This document shows positions 56,701 to 64,000 of a stretch of 64,000 bases of DNA, one piece after another. The first letter of the stretch is position 1. Every line of letters starts with the position of its first letter. The notes beneath the pieces are model-generated. The model was given only the letters and a program-made list of their open reading frames with translations, was not told where the DNA came from and made no database searches. Source of the stretch: Pseudomonas azotoformans (GTDB taxonomy: Bacteria > Pseudomonadota > Gammaproteobacteria > Pseudomonadales > Pseudomonadaceae); assembly GCF_900103345.1 (NCBI RefSeq), contig NZ_LT629702.1, forward strand, positions 5,619,501 to 5,683,500. Reading direction: 5' to 3'. The position numbers and the translations under genes were made by a program.

Positions 56701-57905
56701 AATGCGCTACCCAGCTGGAACACTGGCAGGTACATGGCGATCACCAGCGCACCGACGATGCCGCCCAGTACCACCATGATCAGAGGTTCCATCAGGCTGG
56801 TGAGGTGATCGACCAGGTTGTCCACATCGGCCTCGTAATGGTTGGCGACCTTCTCCAGCATGCGGTCAAGCGTGCCCGACTCTTCGCCGATGGCCGTCAT
56901 CTGGATGGCCATGCCGGGAAACAGGCCGCTGACGGCCATGGATTGATTCAGTTGCATGCCAGTGGATACATCGTGTCGCATATGCTCGATTGCCTGTCTG
57001 AACGGCCCAGAACCGGCGGCCCCGGCCACCGAGTCCAGCGCCTGCACCAACGGAACACCGGCGGCGAAGGTAGTGGACAGCGTACGGGCGTAACGGGCCA
57101 CGGCTGATTTTCTCAGCAGTTTGCCTGCCACGGGCGCTTTCAACAAACCAGCGTCCAGCCACAGCCGAAAAGCCGGTAAGGCATGGTAGGCGTGGCGCAA
57201 CCCAAAACCTGCGGCAAGCAGGCCCAGTGCCACGCCCCACCAGGCTCGCTGCATGAACTCGGACAAAGCGATCACCTGCAAGGTGAAGCCGGGCAGTTCG
57301 CCGTCGACCCCGGCGAACAGGCTTTGGAACTGCGGCACTACGTGGACCAGCAGCACGCCGGTGACCAGGCTGGCGACCATCAGTACGGTGATCGGATAGG
57401 TCATGGCTTTTTTGATCCTGGCTTTTAACTGCTCGCTCTTTTCCCGATGAATCGCAACGCGTTCCAGCAAGGTTTCAAGGGCCCCGGCCTGTTCGCCAGC
57501 CGCCACCAGGTTGCAATACAGCTCATCGAAATAGCGTGGATGCTTGCGCAACGTGTCGGCAAGGCCGGCGCCTGCGGCGATGGACTGTTTCAACCCCTCT
57601 ATCAATTCACGCAGCGTGCGGTTGTCAAAGCCTTCGCCGATGATGTCGAAGGCTTGCAGCAGAGGAATCCCGGCCTTCAGCAAGGTGGCCAGTTGCCGCG
57701 TGAGCAGGGTGATGTCCGCTGATTTGACAGACGGCTTGAGGCCCGCCAGCGCCGGAGAATGCTTGCGCACAAGCCCTGGGCTGATGCCTTGCCGACGCAA
57801 CTGAGCCTTGACCAGGGCAGGGTTGTGCCCGGTGCTGTGCCCGGACACCCTGCGCCCTTTGCGGTTGATGCCTTCCCAGGCGTAGATCGTTGAAGCGTTG
57901 TCCAT
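56697..57905 (-). CDS. pilC: Type IV pilus inner-membrane platform protein PilC
   Basis: A 402-residue GspF-family protein with two T2SSF domains and three membrane segments (for example ITVLMVASLVTGVLLVHVVPQF). Seen: LTRQLATLLKAGIPLLQAFDI in domain 1 and ARTLSTTFAAGVPLVQALD in domain 2. PilC couples the assembly ATPase to pilin extrusion. Start at ATG 57905 (MDNASTIYAW). The upstream neighbour should be pilB, but only about 200 bases separate pilC from divergent pilA. Confidence 0.94.
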   Translation of the reverse strand: MDNASTIYAWEGINRKGRRVSGHSTGHNPALVKAQLRRQGISPGLVRKHSPALAGLKPSVKSADITLLTRQLATLLKAGIPLLQAFDIIGEGFDNRTLRELIEGLKQSIAAGAGLADTLRKHPRYFDELYCNLVAAGEQAGALETLLERVAIHREKSEQLKARIKKAMTYPITVLMVASLVTGVLLVHVVPQFQSLFAGVDGELPGFTLQVIALSEFMQRAWWGVALGLLAAGFGLRHAYHALPAFRLWLDAGLLKAPVAGKLLRKSAVARYARTLSTTFAAGVPLVQALDSVAGAAGSGPFRQAIEHMRHDVSTGMQLNQSMAVSGLFPGMAIQMTAIGEESGTLDRMLEKVANHYEADVDNLVDHLTSLMEPLIMVVLGGIVGALVIAMYLPVFQLGSAF

Positions 57906-58104
57906 GTCACCGTTCCGCACAGAGGTCGTTGAAGATTTATAGCTTAGTCAGGTGACGGATTCGGACAGGCTGGCGGCGGCGGATAAAATGTCAGAATGTG
58001 CGTCCTGTGCGCGATTGACCGCCTGCGGATGAGTACACTGGCGCCGCTGCACAACACGGGGCGCAGGAAGCGCCTTGTCATGAGATCTATCCTGGAGAGT
58101 GAAT

Positions 58105-58521
58105 GTGATACGTCAAAAAGGTTTTACCCTGATCGAGCTGTTGATCGTCGTGGCAATCATCGGCATTTTGGCCACCATCGGCCTGCCCATGTACACCACT
58201 CATCAGGCCAAGGCCAAGTTCACCGCCGGCCTGGCTGAAATCACCGCGTTGAAGCCTGGGTATGAAGACACCCTCAACCAGGGCACCGTGCCGACCTTGG
58301 CATTGGTCGGTGGCGCCAGCCCCACCGCCAATTGCACGATCAACGTGACAGGGGATGTGGCAACGGGTGCGGGCACCATCAGTTGCGACATACTCGACGC
58401 CCCTGCGCCGGTGCTGGGCAAGATCATCAGCCTGACGCGCAACGCCACCACCGGTTGGAAATGCACCACCACCGCCGACGCGAAGTATGTTGCCAAGGGC
58501 TGCGGCGCCGACGGGGCGTAG
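58105..58521 (+). CDS. pilA: Type IV major pilin PilA
   Basis: A 138-residue type IVa pilin with a 6-residue leader (MIRQKG) and mature N-terminus FTLIELLIVVAIIGILATIGLP. Four cysteines (77, 94, 120, 133); the last two would form the C-terminal disulfide loop. The start is GTG at 58105, with GGAGAG 5 bases upstream. GTG 58099 lies inside that site. No sigma-54 promoter is found upstream, unlike P. aeruginosa pilA. A Wzy_C-type ligase gene follows after 35 bases. Confidence 0.92.
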   Translation: MIRQKGFTLIELLIVVAIIGILATIGLPMYTTHQAKAKFTAGLAEITALKPGYEDTLNQGTVPTLALVGGASPTANCTINVTGDVATGAGTISCDILDAPAPVLGKIISLTRNATTGWKCTTTADAKYVAKGCGADGA

Positions 58522-58556
58522 CTGCTACACCATCCACAGGGAAGTTGAGGTGGCCG

Positions 58557-59957
58557 ATGGCGGTATCCATACAGCAGCGTGGCAATGTTTTCCTGGTGGC
58601 AGTGGTGTGTCTGATGGTGGTCGGCATTTGTGCGCCGTTCAGTGGGCATGATTTTCAGCGGGTAATGCAGATTGCCATCGGGGCTTGCGCCGTGCTGTAC
58701 GGGTTGTCGGTCGCCCCTGTTGGCCGACTGGTCGATCGGCCGACCGCCCTGGGCCTGGTGCTGGTTATCGTACTGGGTCTGGTGTCATCAGCGTTGGCCC
58801 ATCAGCCGCTCTGGGCACTTGCCGAAATGGCGCTGTTTGTCAGTTGTGGGGCGATTGCCGTGGCGTTCGCTTTGCTGCGTCGTCATGGCGGTGAGCCTTT
58901 GGATCGCGCTTTGATCATGGTGGTGCTGCTGCTATGCCTGATCAAGTCGATTCAGTACCTGTATGCGGGCGCACAAGTGTTCATCAGCGCTGAACACACG
59001 CTGGACCCTGACCTGCTGCTGTCCGGCTTTTCCAACAAGCGCTTCTACGGGCAATTCCAGACGTTCACTCTGCCGCTGTTGGCGCTTCCTTTGTTGATTC
59101 CTGCTATTTCGCGTCCGCTCAAGGGTGCGGTGTTTGCGTTGCTGTGCGTGTGGTGGATGATCGTGATCGCCGGCGGTACGCGCGGTACCTGGCTTGGCAT
59201 GTGCGTGGCCGGTGGTGGGCTGGCGGTACTGGGTCCCTTGGGGCGACGATGGCTGGGTTGGCAACTGGCGGCAGTGTTTGGCGGGGTGCTGTTGTACTGG
59301 CTGGTGTTTACGGTCGGGGCGGGTTACTTGGGGATCGAGATATCCAAGGGTGCCAGTGACCGCCTCACCACCACCCTGTCGGGGCGTGGCCCGATCTGGT
59401 GGCAGGCTTGGCATATGCTCGTCGAGCGTCCATGGTTGGGCTTCGGGCCGATGCATTTCGCCGATATTGCCAATGAAATCGCCGCTCATCCGCACCAGGC
59501 CATCCTGCAATGGGCCAGTGAATGGGGGGTGCCATCGGCCGTGTGCGTGATGGCTCTGGCGTGGCGTGGCGGCTGGGCGACGTTCGGCGTGTTGCGCGAA
59601 CGAGCGCTCTCGAACACTCGCGCTGATCTGTTGCGGCTATGCCTGTTTGCGGCTTTGTTAGGGGTGTTGGTGCAGTCCATGGTCGACGGTGTGATGGTGA
59701 TGCCCAACTCCCAGGTCTGGCTGGCGCTGGTGGTGGGCTGGCTGATGGCGCTGCATATGTGGAAAACTCCGAAAATCGTCGGGCTGCCAATGGCCTGGGC
59801 TGCCTGGAACGTGCTGAGTTTGCTGGCCGTCGGTCTGCTGGTTTTTATCGCTGCTCGCGATGTGCCTCACATCAAGCAAGCCCAGCAGCAGTACCTGGAT
59901 ACTCATGATGGCCTGCTGCAACCACGTTTCTGGGCCCAGGGAGTGATTGCACGCTGA
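58557..59957 (+). CDS. O-antigen-ligase-family (Wzy_C) membrane protein
   Basis: A 466-residue polytopic protein with about 11-12 membrane segments and the Wzy_C motif region SGRGPIWWQAWHMLVERPWLGFGPMHF, then HPHQAILQWASEWG, with the conserved His and Arg residues of WaaL/PglL-type ligases. Start at ATG 58557 with TGAGG upstream. Directly downstream of pilA, the place of the pilin glycosyltransferases TfpO/PilO in P. aeruginosa strain 1244, so it is a candidate pilin O-glycosyl ligase (inference). Confidence 0.85.
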   Translation: MAVSIQQRGNVFLVAVVCLMVVGICAPFSGHDFQRVMQIAIGACAVLYGLSVAPVGRLVDRPTALGLVLVIVLGLVSSALAHQPLWALAEMALFVSCGAIAVAFALLRRHGGEPLDRALIMVVLLLCLIKSIQYLYAGAQVFISAEHTLDPDLLLSGFSNKRFYGQFQTFTLPLLALPLLIPAISRPLKGAVFALLCVWWMIVIAGGTRGTWLGMCVAGGGLAVLGPLGRRWLGWQLAAVFGGVLLYWLVFTVGAGYLGIEISKGASDRLTTTLSGRGPIWWQAWHMLVERPWLGFGPMHFADIANEIAAHPHQAILQWASEWGVPSAVCVMALAWRGGWATFGVLRERALSNTRADLLRLCLFAALLGVLVQSMVDGVMVMPNSQVWLALVVGWLMALHMWKTPKIVGLPMAWAAWNVLSLLAVGLLVFIAARDVPHIKQAQQQYLDTHDGLLQPRFWAQGVIAR

Positions 59958-60005
59958 AGGTCGCAAGTTGCCGGACTCACAATGCGGTGCTAGCTTTAGC
60001 CCACC

Positions 60006-60078
60006 GCCCGTGTAGCTCAGCCGGTAGAGCAGCGCACTCGTAACGCGAAGGTCGCAGGTTCGATTCCTGTCTCGGGCA
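60006..60078 (+). tRNA. tRNA-Thr (anticodon CGU), no encoded CCA
   Basis: A 73-base tRNA: GCCCGTG / CTCGGGC acceptor with one U-U mismatch, D loop AGCTCAGCCGGTAGAGC, anticodon loop CTCGTAA with CGT, T arm GGTTCGATTCC. The bases after the discriminator A are AAAA, so CCA must be added enzymatically. Located between the pilA locus and the DUF6388 gene, as in P. aeruginosa. Confidence 0.93.
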
Positions 60079-60222
60079 AAAAGGCACCATGGCAACACCG
60101 TTTTCAGATGATCCCAGAATGGTTCTTAAGGCCAGACGAGCCGGCATTTGAGCCTGCTCTCTTGTATCTGCGCAACCTTGATGACCCAGATGCATCCCCA
60201 TTCCTCGATCTAAGAGAACAAC

Positions 60223-60528
60223 ATGACCACGACTGAAATGACCCAGGAAGTTCGGCATCAAGCAGCCCTCGAAAAATACCTCGAGGAATCGCCGCAGCTT
60301 AAAGAAGAGATCAAGGACCTGAGCGCCGATGATCAGCGCGACCAGATTCAGTGGGCATTCGAGGACGAGGCCGAGAGCCAGGGCTATCAGCCTTGGGAGC
60401 TGACCCTCAAGTACACCTCGACACCGGAAGAATTCGAAGCGGCACGACTGGCCTTGCACAAAGAGGCGGCCGAAGTGCTGGGTGTCGAATGGGAAGAGTA
60501 CTGCGAGATGAATGACCTGGTAGTTTAG
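60223..60528 (+). CDS. DUF6388 family protein
   Basis: A 101-residue acidic protein (MTTTEMTQEVRHQAALEKYLEE ... VEWEEYCEMNDLVV) without Cys-rich, membrane or signal features, predicted helical. It matches my recollection of the DUF6388 family in pseudomonads, of unknown function. AAGAGAAC lies 8 bases before the ATG. Monocistronic between tRNA-Thr and a REPIN. Confidence 0.72.
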   Translation: MTTTEMTQEVRHQAALEKYLEESPQLKEEIKDLSADDQRDQIQWAFEDEAESQGYQPWELTLKYTSTPEEFEAARLALHKEAAEVLGVEWEEYCEMNDLVV

Positions 60529-60536
60529 AAGCAGTC

Positions 60537-60636
60537 TGTAGGAGCGAGCTTGCTCGCGAAGAACTCAAGGGCACCGCGTGCAGTTAGCGTTCACGCGTTA
60601 TCGTTAACGCTTTTCGCGAGCAAGCTCGCTCCTACA
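60537..60636. repeat. REPIN-like element, TAGGAGCGAGCTTGCTCGCGAA type
   Basis: The outer arms TGTAGGAGCGAGCTTGCTCG and CGAGCAAGCTCGCTCCTACA are perfectly complementary. The inner spacer of about 56 bases is longer than in the other elements, has no GTGTCAGTCAG core, and contains its own inverted repeat (AGCGTT ... AACGCT). Between the DUF6388 gene and nadC. Confidence 0.85.
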
Positions 60637-60647
60637 GTCAAGAATCC

Positions 60648-61496
60648 TTAGATACTCAGGCGCATCGACAAATCCACCGCCTTCACATCCTTGGTCATCG
60701 CACCAATCGAGATGTAGTCCACCCCGGTCTCAGCGATCGGCAACAGGGTGTTTTCGTTGATCCCGCCGCTGGCTTCCAGCTTGGCCTTGCCGCCGTTCAG
60801 GCGTACGGCTTCACGCATGTCTTCCAGGCTCAACTCATCCAGCATGATGATGTCCGCACCTGCGGCCAGGGCTTCGCGCAGTTCATCCAGGCTTTCCACT
60901 TCGATTTCCACCGGCTTGCCGGGAGCTATCCGGTGCGCGGCCGCAATCGCCTGGGCAATGCCACCGCTGGCGGCAATATGGTTTTCCTTGATCAGGAACG
61001 CATCATACAAACCGATACGGTGGTTGTGGCAGCCGCCGCAGGTCACTGCGTACTTCTGCGCCAGGCGCAGGCCCGGCAGGGTTTTGCGGGTATCCAGCAG
61101 CTTGACTTGGGTGCTGGAAACAAAGTCCGCCAGAAATTGGGCACGCGTAGCGACGCCGGACAGCAATTGCAGGAAATTCAGTGCGCAGCGTTCGCCGCTG
61201 AGCAGCGAACGTGCCGGCCCTTCAAGGTGAAATAGCACTTGGTTGGGGCTGACGCGCTCCCCGTCGGCCACCTGCCAATGCACGGCGACCCGTGGGTCCA
61301 GCTGGCGGAACACCGCATCCACCCAGGCGGTGCCGGCGATCACTGCTGCATCGCGGGTAATGATGGTGGCCGTGGCCAGCCGTTCGGCCGGGATCAACTG
61401 CGCAGTGATGTCGCCGCTGCCGATGTCTTCCAGCAGTGCGCGGCGCACGTTGGCTTCGATTTCGGCGGTGAGGTCGGCAAGACGGAGATTCGGCAT
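60648..61496 (-). CDS. nadC: Nicotinate-nucleotide pyrophosphorylase (carboxylating)
   Basis: A 282-residue quinolinate phosphoribosyltransferase of de novo NAD synthesis, using PRPP. Catalytic and substrate motifs: [47 protein letters not shown] and ASGGINENT. Start at ATG 61496 ([10 protein letters not shown]). The longer frame extends into non-conserved sequence. Divergent from the DUF1631 gene. Confidence 0.97.
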   Translation of the reverse strand: MPNLRLADLTAEIEANVRRALLEDIGSGDITAQLIPAERLATATIITRDAAVIAGTAWVDAVFRQLDPRVAVHWQVADGERVSPNQVLFHLEGPARSLLSGERCALNFLQLLSGVATRAQFLADFVSSTQVKLLDTRKTLPGLRLAQKYAVTCGGCHNHRIGLYDAFLIKENHIAASGGIAQAIAAAHRIAPGKPVEIEVESLDELREALAAGADIIMLDELSLEDMREAVRLNGGKAKLEASGGINENTLLPIAETGVDYISIGAMTKDVKAVDLSMRLSI

Positions 61497-61686
61497 AACA
61501 GGCTCCACAGACAAAGTGACCCGATTATAGGGGCAGTGCGCGTCTGAACCCAGCGACCTGCTCATTTACCGGCAAATGACAGAGTGTGCTAGCGCAAACC
61601 CCCTTGTTTGCAAGATAATCTCGCGCCTTGCAATTGGCGTCATAGCTTTGACGTCTCGCTAAATACCGCCGTTTCAGGAGGCCAGG

Positions 61687-63837
61687 ATGCACAATGACGG
61701 AAAGGTGGTGCCAATCAAGAAGGCGCATGCCACGCCATCGCCGCTCGCCCGACTGCCGGTGGTGTTGCTGCAGGTTCGCGACAAAGCGGCGCAACAGTTG
61801 CAGCAAGGGTTGCAGGAGCTGTTCGATAACGCCGACGACACGCTGTTCGAAATGGCCGATAAGGCGCGAAACAATCTTGACCACCACATTTTCTTTGAAG
61901 CCATGCGTGATCTGCGCCTCAAGCGCAAGAATTTCGAGCGTGTGTTCATGGAGCGTCTTTTCGATGCCTTCGCCGGTCTGGGCCAGGCAGGGCGGGGCGA
62001 GCTGCAATTGGTGCCGGTGGTTTCCTACGACGGGGTGCCGGGTTCAACCAGGGACGACCTGGAAAAAGCCGTGGCGCTTGAAGCCATGCTGGGTCGGGTA
62101 CGCCACCGTGACGGCCTGGCTCTCGCACAACTTACGGCACGCTTGAGCGCTTTACTGGGCAACCGCCTGGATGATCGTGAGAACCCGCTGGGGCCGGCGC
62201 TGCTGTGTGAGTTTTTCCTGCGGGCGGGGCGCAGCCTGGGCGTGGAGATCCGCGTCAAACTGGTCATGCTCAAGCTCTTTGAAAAATACGTGCTCAGTGA
62301 TGCCGATCAGCTATACGGTGAAGCCAATCAGCTGCTGGTCGCAACCGGCGTCTTGCCTGAACTCAAGGCCGTACCATCACGGCGCATCGATGGGCGTGCG
62401 GCACCTGAGCATCCGCGCGAAGCAACTTCGCCAGTCGCCGACCGGTCCGGTGACGAAAATGGCCAGGAAGCCTTCGCCGCGCTGCAGCCGTTGCTGACGG
62501 CGGTACGTGGCAGCGTGGCGCCGACGCTTGAGGCCAGCGCCGAGCCGCTGCCCATTTCCACCCAGGACCTGCTGCGCCTGCTCTCCCATTTGCAGCAGTA
62601 CGTGCCGGAGCCTGAGTCTGAGGACGATTTCGACCTGCGCAGCCAGCTTGAGCAGTTGCTCACCCGCGTCAGCGTCAAAAGTGGTAAGTCGCGGGTGGTG
62701 GAGGACGCGGACGAAGACGTGATCAATCTGGTCGCGCTGCTGTTTGAGTTCATCCTCAATGACCGGAGCGTGCCCGATGCCTTCAAGGCCTTGATCGGCC
62801 GCTTGCAGATTCCCCTGCTGAAAGTGGCGTTGCTGGACAAGAGTGTTTTCAGTCGCAATGGCCACCCGGCGCGGGGTCTGCTCAATGAAATCTCGGCCGC
62901 CGCCATGGGCTGCAGCCCGCTGGATGACTACCAACGCGACCATCTTTACCTGCGCATCGAGCAGGTGGTGCAGCGCTTGCTCAACGAATATGTCGAAGAT
63001 CCGGTGATTTTTTCCCAGTTACTCGCTGAGTTCAGCGCGTTTACCGCTGATGAGCGGCGGCGCAGCGACTTGCTCGAACAACACACCCGGGATGCCGAAG
63101 CCGGGCGCGTGCGCACTGAAGCCGCCCGTCAGCGCGTGGCCGATGTGCTGAATAAACGGCTGTTGGGCAAAGTCCTGCCCCGTCCTGTGGTGCAGTTCCT
63201 GCAACAGGCCTGGAGCCAGGTGTTGCTGTTGGCGAGCCTCAAGCACGGCGAGCAGTCGGTGCAATGGCAAGCTGGGCTGCGCACCATGGACGAACTGATC
63301 TGGAGCGTCGGCCTGCAGCAGGACACCGAGGCCGGGCGGCGTTTGCTGGACCAGCTACCAGGCTTGCTCAAGGCCTTGCGCGACGGCTTGACCAGTGCCG
63401 CGTTCGACCCCTTCAGCACCCGCGAATTTTTTGTGCGCTTGCAGGCGTTGCATATCCAGGCGCCTGAAGGTGTTGATGAGCTGATCGAGGTGCGTGAGCC
63501 ATTTGTGCTGAGTACGGGGTCACCCGACCCGGTCACCGAGCTGCCGGGTGACGACCCTGACCTGTACAAGGCTCTCCAACTTAAAGTGGGCGACTGGGTA
63601 GTATTCCAGGAAGGCCAGGCCAGCACGCTGCGCTGCAAGCTGACAGCGATCATGGCACCGGCCAACACTTATGTGTTCATCAGCCGCACGGGGCTCAAGG
63701 TATTGGAGAAAAGTGCCGGTCAATTGGCAATGGCGTTCAAGTGTGGCGCACTGCATACGCTGGAAGACGGGCCATTGTTCGAGCGCGCCCTGATGGCCGT
63801 GGTGGGCAAGCTGCGTCAACTCGACTGCGGCAAGTGA
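61687..63837 (+). CDS. DUF1631 family protein
   Basis: A 716-residue cytosolic protein of the DUF1631 family, found in pseudomonads and relatives between nadC and ampD. The N-terminal DNADDTLFEMADKARNNLDHH and C-terminal LKVGDWVVFQEGQAST ... ANTYVFISRTG (a beta-barrel-like part) are recognisable. Charged helical regions surround a variable linker (about 235-280). Function is not established; a link to second-messenger signalling is possible but not shown by sequence. AGGAGG 6-7 bases before the ATG is strong. Confidence 0.88.
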   Translation: MHNDGKVVPIKKAHATPSPLARLPVVLLQVRDKAAQQLQQGLQELFDNADDTLFEMADKARNNLDHHIFFEAMRDLRLKRKNFERVFMERLFDAFAGLGQAGRGELQLVPVVSYDGVPGSTRDDLEKAVALEAMLGRVRHRDGLALAQLTARLSALLGNRLDDRENPLGPALLCEFFLRAGRSLGVEIRVKLVMLKLFEKYVLSDADQLYGEANQLLVATGVLPELKAVPSRRIDGRAAPEHPREATSPVADRSGDENGQEAFAALQPLLTAVRGSVAPTLEASAEPLPISTQDLLRLLSHLQQYVPEPESEDDFDLRSQLEQLLTRVSVKSGKSRVVEDADEDVINLVALLFEFILNDRSVPDAFKALIGRLQIPLLKVALLDKSVFSRNGHPARGLLNEISAAAMGCSPLDDYQRDHLYLRIEQVVQRLLNEYVEDPVIFSQLLAEFSAFTADERRRSDLLEQHTRDAEAGRVRTEAARQRVADVLNKRLLGKVLPRPVVQFLQQAWSQVLLLASLKHGEQSVQWQAGLRTMDELIWSVGLQQDTEAGRRLLDQLPGLLKALRDGLTSAAFDPFSTREFFVRLQALHIQAPEGVDELIEVREPFVLSTGSPDPVTELPGDDPDLYKALQLKVGDWVVFQEGQASTLRCKLTAIMAPANTYVFISRTGLKVLEKSAGQLAMAFKCGALHTLEDGPLFERALMAVVGKLRQLDCGK

Positions 63838-63898
63838 TCGCAACCGGAGGGTCGAACGCGGCATACTGGTCACACTTTGTATCGCTCAAGGAACCTAT

Positions 63899-64000
63899 AT
63901 GCAGTTGGACCCCACCAGCGGTTGGTGCCAGGGCATCCGTCATTGCCCTTCGCCCAACTTCAACGAGCGCCCCGCCGGCGAAATCTCACTGTTGGTGGTG
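63899..64000 (+). CDS. ampD: N-acetyl-anhydromuramyl-L-alanine amidase AmpD, N-terminal fragment
   Basis: The first 34 codons are in the window: MQLDPTSGWCQGIRHCPSPN, then FNERPAGEISLLVV. This is the N-terminus of the cytosolic zinc amidase of peptidoglycan recycling, whose loss derepresses AmpC beta-lactamase. CAAGGA lies 6 bases before the ATG. It lies 61 bases after the DUF1631 stop, and the gene continues beyond the right edge. Confidence 0.92.
   Translation, partial: MQLDPTSGWCQGIRHCPSPNFNERPAGEISLLVV

Noticed and set aside
58015..58050. Possible sigma-54 promoter for pilA (TGGCGCCGCTGCA)
   Set aside because: GG and GC are 7 bases apart instead of the required 10, and no pilR is present nearby.
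59658..60459. Minus-strand frames containing RQESNLRPSRYECAALPAELHG and NRTCDLRVTSALLYRLSYTG
   Set aside because: Translations of the antisense strand of tRNA-Thr, also a well-known spurious protein family.

Overview
This is a chromosomal window from a Pseudomonas, most likely of the P. fluorescens group. The evidence is high GC, tightly overlapping operons, protein sequences that read as Pseudomonas orthologues throughout, gene order that largely follows P. aeruginosa PAO1 (recalled from memory), and several copies of the paired inverted REP elements (REPINs) typical of fluorescent pseudomonads. No prophage, plasmid, CRISPR array or complete insertion sequence was seen.

Layout. 1-8.3 kb is a housekeeping block: prs (start only), tRNA-Gln, ispE, lolB and a TPR lipoprotein on the minus strand, then hemA-prfA-prmC-moeB-murI on the plus strand. 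8.4-19.1 kb is the most interesting stretch. A PagL-type lipid A deacylase and a YkgJ-like protein are followed by a long minus-strand gene chain: DUF523/DUF1722 protein, MerR regulator of the LitR type, photolyase, NTF2-like protein, short-chain dehydrogenase, FAD oxidoreductase, DUF1365 protein, cyclopropane-synthase-like methyltransferase and DUF2878 membrane protein. Most junctions overlap. Its promoter region carries two TGTACA-N12-TGTACA pairs around a sigma-70 promoter. Just upstream lie a TIGR02450 protein and a renalase-like FAD protein. I read this as a light or photo-oxidative stress regulon combining DNA photorepair with membrane fatty-acid modification. 19.2-25.5 kb holds a TIGR01777 epimerase, ferrochelatase, a TonB siderophore receptor, AlgW and a Nif3-like protein. 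25.8-33.1 kb holds sulfate activation (cysD, cysNC), an acyltransferase, pta without ackA, slyD and rpsT.

33.3-50.8 kb carries murJ, ribF-ileS-lspA-fkpB and ispH, then a reduced type IV minor-pilin block (fimT/fimU-like, pilV, pilW, pilX, pilE, with no pilY1), thiO, bamD, rluD, pgeF and clpB with a sigma-32 promoter. 51.1-51.6 kb is a tRNA cluster (Asn, Pro, Lys, second Pro). 51.7-64 kb has ndh, small DUF genes, an ECF-type permease broken by a frameshift, yacG-coaE-pilD-pilC, pilA with a Wzy_C-type ligase gene beside it, tRNA-Thr, nadC, a DUF1631 gene and the start of ampD. pilB is missing from its usual place between pilA and pilC.

The window is mostly conserved core genome. The points worth a second look are the operator pairs of the LitR-type regulon, the reduced and rearranged type IV pilus loci, the frameshifted permease and the duplicated tRNA-Pro behind a terminator. 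Comparisons with other genomes are from memory, because no search could be run.
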